Below are positions 56,893 to 64,000 of a stretch of DNA of 64,000 nucleotides, in pieces. Where the stretch lies: assembly GCA_019925795.1 (NCBI GenBank), contig CM034314.1, forward strand, positions 32,853,774-32,917,773. The letters run 5' to 3'. The position numbers were made by a program, and so were the translations under genes. Below the pieces are notes generated by a model. The model did not search any database. It was not told the origin of the DNA and saw only the letters and a list, made by a program, of their open reading frames with translations. The number at the start of each line of letters is the position of its first letter. The stretch's first letter is position 1. This DNA is from Dendrobium chrysotoxum (lineage: Eukaryota > Streptophyta > Magnoliopsida > Asparagales > Orchidaceae).

Positions 56893-56911
56893 TGCGTGTG
56901 TGTGTGTGTGA
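56819..56911 (+). repeat. GA and GT microsatellite
   Basis: Nearly pure GA dinucleotides followed by GTGTGT. Any reading frame here is a by-product of the repeat. Confidence 0.95.
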
Positions 56912-58149
56912 TGGTTGTAGCTACTTTTATTGTAGCTATTTTCTTTTATTTGTTTTTCATTTAATTTACTATGGGGATTTTGTGATGATGTGATGTGAAG
57001 TGATGTTTTTATTATGATATTATGTTGTTACTATAGCTATTAATTATTATTCTAATAAGAAAAGTGACAATAAGTCTAGATTGGAGTAGACCACGAGAAT
57101 AATGCTTTAAGCACTAGTTATCTTTACTAATTTTAGCAGTTAGTATTTATTGACTTAAGCTTTTTATCACTCAATAAAAAGGCATGTTATTTTATATTCA
57201 TGTTTTAATTATTCTTATGCAATTTCTTATTTTTATTTTATTTTTAAATTGACATTTAATTTAATTTCCTTTATGCTTAAATGTTGTAAATTATTTTCTA
57301 CATAGCACTTTAACTTTAATTATGTATATAGTCATAACAAAATGATAATTAAAAATTATGTAAATTTAAGATATTAATAAAACCCTTGATGATAGTTGAA
57401 AGAACATTATATAACAATTCTTAATTTGAAAATCTTAATAATAAACTAATATGGATCATTTCTGGTTTTGAAATTATATACTAATACACAGATTACTAAA
57501 TTGAAAAAATGAATAATTGAGTTTAGGGAATAGAAGTGAGTAGCTTAAATTTGGAAGATCATAATAAATATAGATATGGAATTAGTAACCTTATTAAATC
57601 CTTACATTAAATCAATTAAAATTAGAGGAGAATGAAACTAAACTGATATTCAAAATTATTAATATGTCACTTAAAAAAAATCATTTATATGCACTTCATA
57701 ATTATGAAAATGTGAAAAATATGAAAAATAACAAAAAAGAAAATGAGAAAAAGAAAAAAGATTTGAGTGCATTCAAAAATTGGTATATATTGAAGCTTTA
57801 ATCTAAAGGAATCCTAATAATCAAACCTAATATGATAAGATGAGTGAACTAACACATATGAATGTACATTATTGAAGATGCAATTTAACTACAAGCACAA
57901 CTAATTCCTAAAATTATATAATTCATTTATGAATTTAGAAGTTAAACTTACGCATACACTTATAATGGATAGATTGAAAATAAGCAATAGCAAGGGTGAC
58001 TAATTAAGATAATTCTTATGACTTTTAAAATTAGAATTATAACTTTGTTCATTCCAAATTAATTCTAGAATGTGTATTATTATCTTACATTTTAGTAATT
58101 TTAAAATATTAATTTTTTCTTTGGCTCTGAAGTTAATTAATAGTTGATT
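56912..58149 (+). other. A1 AT-rich spacer before the 3' LTR
   Basis: No ORF or motif supported; long AT-rich leader to the PPT is usual for Athila-like elements. Confidence 0.6.
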
Positions 58150-58194
58150 TCACCATTGCTTGAAGACAAGCAAGAGTTTAAGCTAGGGAAAATT
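58150..58194 (+). other. A1 polypurine tract region
   Basis: CATTGCTTGAAGACAAGCAA, then GTTTAAGCTAGGGAAAATTTA leading into the LTR. The TTGA.GACAAGCAA...TTTAAG..GGG phrase is characteristic of Athila/Tat elements immediately upstream of the 3' LTR. Confidence 0.8.
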
Positions 58195-58990
58195 TATCAA
58201 GTGTAAATTCTGTATTATTTATTATATTTAAAATTAGTAAAAATCTATTATGTTAGTTGTGTTTGTGAAAAAAAATATTTAGGAGAAGGAAAATTCATAA
58301 GTGTTGGATAACACATCATCTCCCACAAGTATAGCACCATCGTGTGGACATCTAGAAAGCCCCTGTACTAAATTATAACATTGCAACACTGGCCTATTAG
58401 GAATTTTAGGTAAAGTAAACACATAGGTGCACCAGATATTAGCACCACAACATAGCAAGTACTAATGTAGACTCCTGTGCTTTCAAATATTTCATAGATG
58501 TTTTCAATATCTCATGTTCTTAATTTAATGAATAAGTAGCCATATATGTAGTTAATATCTAGTGTTATGTATAGCTTTAATGGAGAAATATTATAAAAAA
58601 ATAGGAGTATTAAAATAGAATGTTGGTATACCTAGACATAGAATGTTAAAAATTTTAGGTTCTGTGGAGATAGCATACAATAATTATTGAGTCCTCAAAT
58701 GTGTTCAATTTGCTATGGTGTAAGTCTTATTTTATGCAAGTGCTTGTGTCATATAAAGTAATAAAGTGATAAGAAGAGTAATATTCCCACATGAAATTTT
58801 GAAATTTCTTATATTCACTTTAGTGCTACCTAGTAAGCTTTTATGTTTGTCTGCTGCACTGATTGAAACTAAGTTGTTTAAATTAAAATAAAAAGTTATA
58901 ATTGTATAAGATAAATTCACTATTTTTAAATGTTCTAAACCTACGATATTTAAAAATACATGATAACATAAGAGTAGTTTTCTACCTATT
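58195..58990 (+). repeat. A1 3' LTR, truncated or rearranged
   Basis: Start TATCAAGTGTAAATTC aligns with TGTTAAGTGCAAATT of the 5' LTR at 28271. Further blocks match 29180-29400. It lacks the U3 dyad block at 28600-29150, so about 550 bp is deleted. The right end is approximate because it merges into the opposite-facing A2 LTR. Confidence 0.6.
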
Positions 58991-59958
58991 GTTGCTTTGA
59001 ATCAAAGATTAAGTACTCCTCATTTCTATTGAGCTCATTGGAGTATTTTCTAACATTACTTCAAACTACAATTCTACTATCTCCTTATTATCTGATAACC
59101 TTAACCATCACATGTTTAATTATTCTTCTACTCCTCCGCTAAGGCAATAGATCACACTAGGTTTTAAGTTTATATCAAATGTAAATAAAAACTAAATGAA
59201 GCTTGGGTAAATTAAAAATAGCTTGGATACATTATAAAGATTAAGCCTAATTTATGCAATACATGGCTCTTAAGTAATTATAGATTGAAAATAAAAAGAT
59301 TAGCTACACATGGACATAAATTTACATAGCACAAATATTGTAATTACAATAACAAAACAATATATTACAAATAATAATATAAAACATTAATGATAGAAGA
59401 AAGGTTAGAAGTGACCCAGATCCACAGTATATACGCTTTCGCACTTCTCTACTTTGATCTACACTAGTGCAAGACCCCTAATAAGTTTACAAGAGCCACG
59501 CCTTTTAAAGAACAGTCTTAGTACTCACTTACACACATATATGACTCCATAATGTGCCAACCACTTTTCATGAACACAAAGGATAGTATTTATATTTTTT
59601 TAGAATAACTAAATTCGTACTACAGTGCTAGCTTTGTGGTGCTACTACACTACTATACCGATGAGTTAGTTCACCATTCATCTCATTTATTCATCAGTCT
59701 AACTGCTTGCTACCACATCACTGGGCAATTTGGTGCTATGATGCTCCATCTGGCACTATGATGCTTCCTAGATAGCACCTCAACACTAAGCTCTCCAGCA
59801 GATTTGTTGAGTGCTCTCCCCTACAACACTGTCATGGTAGTGATATAACATTAGTTCAAATTTTATGTTTTTTAACATGTTTCTTGCACAAAAATATAAG
59901 GATTAAAAGCACAAATATTATAATATATAAAATTTTGGCTTTTTTTTTTCTCTTATGA
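58991..59958 (-). repeat. A2 3' LTR (opposite orientation)
   Basis: Minus-strand LTR starting TCATAAGAG at 59958, right after a PPT. Words such as GTGCTACTACAC and AGTGCTAGC at 59630-59830 are dyad relics of the Athila type. The end coordinate is an estimate. Confidence 0.45.
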
Positions 59959-59990
59959 AATTTCCCCTAATTTTAAAATTTTACTTGTCC
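59959..59990 (-). other. A2 polypurine tract region
   Basis: Minus strand: GGACAAGTAAAATTTTAAAA, then TTAGGGGAAATTT, the decayed Athila GACAAGCAA...GGGGGA phrase. Confidence 0.65.
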
Positions 59991-61091
59991 TATAGTGATT
60001 TATACTACCTTGGGATAATAATAACATTTGCATTGAAAATAATTATTTGAAAGAAATAAAATTAATAATCTAAGAATATATAAAGTACATAAGTTGAATG
60101 ATATTCTCATAAATAAGTTATAAAATAATTATCACTCATTTTTTTCATTAATATTCCTTTTAAATTAAACTCTTAAATGTGTGGGTGAAAAATTTTGATT
60201 TACTTACTTAGATTTACTAAATTTTAGAATTAATCAAATTACACATTTATTTAACCCTTAAATCTAACAACAAGAATTCTTTAAGTATCATGATTCCAGT
60301 ATTTCCTTTAGAAGTATAGATGTGGGGAAAGACATTGCCGATATCAATTTTTAATATTTTGATATTGAGCATTTTACTTTTACTTTTACTTTTTCTATTA
60401 TTTGGCCAAGTACCTTATTATGATTTTGATTACTTTTATGTTGGCTTATCTTATTATTTTTAAATGGGGCTAGATATTACAAGCACTAATTTTTAATATT
60501 CCAATACATAGCCTTTTTCAATCTTTTTCATTTTTAACTGCTTTTTCATTTATTTGATAAAATGCCTTATATTGATTTTGAATACATGTATTTTGCCTCC
60601 ACTAGTTTTACAAGTCTATTGCCTCCACCTATTTAGATGATTTAGGATTAGTCAAATGAGTTAATTCACATTTATCCTAAAAATTAATAAGCTTTTATAA
60701 GTATTCAAGTGCTTAATTGATTTTTAGAAATTTAACTTATCCAAAATTACTAATTATAAATGAAAAGATTAGTTATTACTTGAAACTATTTTATTTGGGA
60801 AATTTTGTAAGTTGTGAACTATTAAATACTTAAGGATCTTATCTTTGAATTTTTAAAATTTTATAATTCAAGAAAAAAGTGCAATATAGTAACACAAATA
60901 ATTTTTCTAAATTTAGAGATATTGATTTCCATGATTATCTGGTTATAAAAAAAATAAAGATTAAAATAAAACACAAGAAATTAACACAACAAAATAACTA
61001 ATTAACACTATAAAGTCCAAAATAAATGAAAAGTATAATAAAAAGTTCAAAAAAAATAACCATAATAATAATAATACTATTAGGGCTCTGC
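59991..61091 (-). other. A2 AT-rich spacer
   Basis: About 1.1 kb of noncoding AT-rich DNA between ORF2 and PPT. Nothing else seen. Confidence 0.6.
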
Positions 61092-62370
61092 CTACTCATC
61101 ATCTTTGTCTTCTTGTTCTTATGCAACCTATGTTACATTCAGTGCTGATGAAGATCCTACTCCAAGATACATTTTAAAGGGGGATGGGCTAGGTATGAAA
61201 TTCTGCTAACCATTAGAGTCCATTTCCCACCTGTTAAATATTCCAACCATGGTTGTGTTGTAATAATCCTAGTGTTGATACTTCCTTTGATGTTGAAGAA
61301 TCATATGATTGTATAAGGTGTACATCCCTTATTCTATCCCAGTCAATTATTGCTTGAAGTGATAAAAACACCTAGTATTATCAACTCTATCCCAAAGGTC
61401 CATGATTTGATCTCCTTGCATCCTAGGATCTTTATCCCGCTGTATGCTGGGTTGGTTTAATTAGCCACATCCTTCTCCTTACTCTAATAAGGTGACTTTA
61501 AAAGATATGATCATGAAACTAGTTAGGCTAAAACCATGCATAACCTACTCCCTTACGTTTTTTGCTACTATGGCAGACTCACATAAATCATAAATAAGAT
61601 TGACAAGACCTAAACTGACTTTGCTGCCCCCCTAATCAAATATATGATATTTTGAAAGATTATTTTTTTAAGATCTATAGTCACTTATTTTTAATTATAA
61701 TAATTAAAAATTTCCCTATCCTTCATCACCTTACTTATATTTTCTTCAAGGCATAACCGTCACAAAAATGAAATAATGCCTAGCTTTGGATTCTTGGGTG
61801 AGGGCATATGCTGACAAAACTATCATTTTATCTTCTCTTCTCTTTTACTGGGCATGTAAATCTCTCTACGTCATGTACATAATTATTTCATCATAGTTTA
61901 TAATAGTATTATCTAATTTTAGGTACTCACCAATGCTCAATTAAAAGTTAGGGGTTTTGAAAACTCGATTTATAGATATAGGAGTAAAAGGGATTTACTT
62001 ACCACAAATAATGACACTTATTTTGGGCTCCTTCACACTAGCAAAGAATTCCCAGATGATACAAGCATTTATAGAATGAGGATGGATGATATGGAACTCC
62101 CAATTGTGTTCAATTATTTGAACCTTGATAACCCCTCCCCCCCCTCGCACTCCCCTAAAGATTTATTAAATACCTTCTCAAAAATAATGCACTTACCCAT
62201 TATGCTATTATACCACTCGTCAACAATTGCACTATAAAGTTTATAGGAATTATAGGAAGTAGATCAAGATCTCTTCCTAGTAATAGAGATTTTTGGGACA
62301 ATTCTAATAGGAAAATGAACTATATATCTAAAACATGAATTCAATGGGAGCTCTAAAAAAGAAAGGGTGT
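61092..62370 (-). pseudogene. A2 ORF2 (plant transposon protein family)
   Basis: Minus strand, in several frames: EFFASVKEPKISVIICGK.IPF (about 61990-62060), AYALTQESKARHYFIF (61760-61810), GGSKVSLGLVNLIYDLCES (61580-61640) and an acidic C-terminus EQEDKDDE before the stop at 61092. The block order equals A1 ORF2. It lies downstream of integrase, with a dyad-rich gap between. Many stops, so a fossil. Confidence 0.6.
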
Positions 62371-62397
62371 TGTTGAAAATGAACATTCAACCCAAAA

Positions 62398-62900
62398 TTT
62401 TTTTTATAAAATGTCCAATGTGGTAGTGCTAAGTCAATTTGGTCAACCCTTGTATTAGCACTATGGCATTGGAGATAGGTAATATTGGGATGCTCACCTA
62501 AGAAAATGGAATCATCAATTTTTCACTATAAGACCGCCACAGTGTTAAACACATGGTAGAGCTACATCACTCTGAGTGACCACAACCAAGGTTCTTCATC
62601 TTACTTATTAATGTTTTGACCAAGCACTATGATGTTATGTGGGTGGCACTAGACACTCAATTTGGAAAAAAACACTGGAGAGCTCAAAATGGTGGTACAA
62701 CATGAATGGCACTAAGACGCTTTAAAAGTTATTTAGCACTACAACATTAAATTTTATTGGCACTGCTATTTGATCAAAATAATTAATTTTTTAATAGTTG
62801 ACACAATACTATATTGCTTCAGGCTATAGCGTAGTTGTACTGGGCTAAATTTTCCAAATTGAACTACTACACCAAAATTAATACTAATACACATAATAAT
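62398..62900 (-). promoter_or_regulatory. A2 intergenic dyads and TATA upstream of ORF2
   Basis: Minus-strand TTTTATAAAAAAA around 62398-62412, preceded by AGCAC/GTGCT half-sites and dyads (for example near 62424-62466, 62530-62570 and 62630-62760). Same position relative to ORF2 as 31681-32142 in A1. More decayed, so individual dyads are less certain. Confidence 0.45.
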
Positions 62901-63051
62901 GATGCAATAAAGCTCAAATCTAACCTAAGGATTCTCTAATCACAATAAAGAATACCAGTCACACAAATTCTATTAATAGTAAGGGTGATAAATTGGGTTT
63001 CCTCCTATATAACAATAAGTTTATAGTTTTTAGTAAGACTATGCAATAATT

Positions 63052-64000
63052 CTATCCAAGATGAGCTAGCTCTATATAACTTCTAAGGTGATTAAAATCC
63101 CCTATTAGATAGGGTTTAAATCTTTGGCCACTAACATTGAATATATGGGTTGTTTTATTATCCCTTCTACAAATAACACCATAACTATACACTTTTATAA
63201 AAGTGAATAAGTCGGACCACCTTGACTTTAGCTTATAAGGAAATAATTTTAGCCTTGAATAATGCAACAAGACCTCTTATCTAGGCCCAAATTCCTTCTT
63301 TATGAGGTTCCAATCAAGCCACTTTTTAATTTGGTCTTTATATAACTTAGCTTTTTCATGAGCATTATTTTTAAATTCTTCCAATTCATTCAATTATATC
63401 AGCCGCTTCTCTTTTACATCCTTAAGGTTATAATTATATATTTTTTACTACCAGAAAGCATTGTATTCTAACTCTAGGGGAAAAAGGAATGCTTTTTTCA
63501 TAAATTAGTTTATAAGAGGACCTTCCAATTGGAGTCTTATAAGTATACATGTATCCCCATAATGCATCATCCAATCTTAGTGACTAATCTTTTCTTTTTA
63601 GACTTTTATCCTTTTCTAAATTCTCTTAATCTTCATATAAATTCTCTTAATCTTCTTATTGCATCTCTCAGCTTGACCACTAATTTGGGGATGATAAGTT
63701 ATTCCTATCCTTTGCTTACTTCCATCTTTATAAATTAGATTTTAAACTCTCTTATTTCAAAAATAATAACCCCATCTCTTATGATAACTTGAGGCACTCC
63801 AAATCTAGAAAATATATTTTTCTTTAAAAATTTAATTATCAAGTGAGCATTAGTTTTAAGAGATGTTTTTCTTTTTATTCATTTAGAGGCATAATCAACA
63901 TCTATCAAAATGCATTTACTTCTAAAGGATTCAATAAAAGGACACAGTAAGTCTAAACCCCAAACTTAAAAAATTTAAAATGTAAAGTATAAAATTTAAG
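63052..64000 (-). pseudogene. pol: A2 pol: integrase remnant (Athila/Tat-like), cut by window end
   Basis: Minus strand. The integrase core is recognisable in pieces: CILIDVDYASK-like (63885-63925), IIKFLKKNIFSRFGVPQVIIRDG (63765-63845, given in part) and ITYHPQISGQAE (63655-63700). The C-terminal part near 63060-63270 reads VLLHYSRLKLFPYKLKSRW, then VSGQRFKPYLIGDF, the conserved end of Athila/Tat pol. Frameshifts between pieces. It continues beyond the right edge. Confidence 0.85.

Larger units (their letters stand above)
28271..58990 (+). mobile_element. A1: Athila-like gypsy element, split by a CACTA insertion
   Basis: Pieces in order: 5' LTR 28271 to about 29740, gag 30050-31230, dyad-rich promoter region, ORF2 N-terminal half 32233-32655, then (after the CACTA) ORF2 C-terminal half 56150-56712, spacer, PPT 58150-58194 and 3' LTR from 58195. 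LTR homology is clear between 28276-28600 and 58199-58440, and between 29180-29400 and 58500-58680. No RT or integrase is visible, so the copy lacks pol. The right boundary is approximate. Confidence 0.75.

Noticed and set aside
56745..56993. Open frame rich in Arg-Glu
   Set aside because: Entirely produced by the GA microsatellite.
1..64000. tRNA, rRNA or host protein-coding genes
   Set aside because: None recognised; the only tRNA-related sequences are short primer binding sites, and every protein similarity traces to a transposable element.

Overview
The window is a wholly repetitive stretch of plant nuclear DNA. It is AT-rich, and I found no host gene, rRNA or tRNA. The element families point to a flowering plant with a transposon-bloated genome: Sirevirus-type Ty1/copia, Athila-like Ty3/gypsy, a gag-only gypsy derivative, a CACTA (En/Spm) DNA transposon and a LINE reverse-transcriptase fragment. 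The species cannot be named from the sequence.

Layout. (1) 1-6953, minus: decayed Sirevirus-like copia (S1), running off the left edge; pol 385-3440, gag 3452-5170, LTR 5228-6953. It sits in a 68-bp end of an unclassified element (X), which itself interrupts the gag of a second minus-strand copia (S1b, 7022-9741). (2) 9742-15180, minus: gypsy element with LTRs and a broken gag only. (3) 16177-28060, plus: old but complete copia S2, with degenerate TG...CA ends, TSD ATTTC/ATTTT, broken gag and pol, and an extra ORF (ORF3) after pol. (4) 28271 to about 58990, plus: an Athila-like gypsy element (A1) with LTR, gag, an ORF2 after gag, PPT and 3' LTR but no visible pol. It is split in ORF2 by a minus-strand CACTA transposon (about 32670-56124). 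The CACTA is split by element X (38726-44495) inside TNP2 and by the young copia S3 (45264-55036, TSD ACCAC) inside a LINE fragment. (5) About 59000-64000, minus: a second Athila-like element (A2) with integrase, ORF2, PPT and LTR.

Youngest insertion. S3 has two 1696-bp LTRs that differ at only six positions by my reading, all transitions. Its gag is intact. Its pol is open from protease into reverse transcriptase, where a 29-bp deletion shifts the frame.

Main discovery. The S3 LTR carries fourteen copies of a 15-bp dyad (ATCGTMCNGGACGAT) in seven pairs. Every pair has the same 21-bp start-to-start spacing, and pairs recur about every 105 bp, immediately upstream of a TATA-like box. S2 keeps eight such pairs in its LTRs although its CpGs have largely decayed. 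S2 also has an independent seven-pair array directly upstream of a TATA-like box and ORF3. S1 and S1b use a different dyad word with similar pairing. The unrelated Athila-like elements also have short dyads plus a TATA box in front of their own post-pol ORF. I infer a helically phased, dimer-binding promoter module used twice per element: once for the genome-length RNA and once for a downstream accessory ORF. Also notable: gag and pol are separated by two closed frames with an AG acceptor-like boundary in all three copies where the junction is visible, and the left end of the CACTA has been scrambled by captured flanking and inverted internal sequence.
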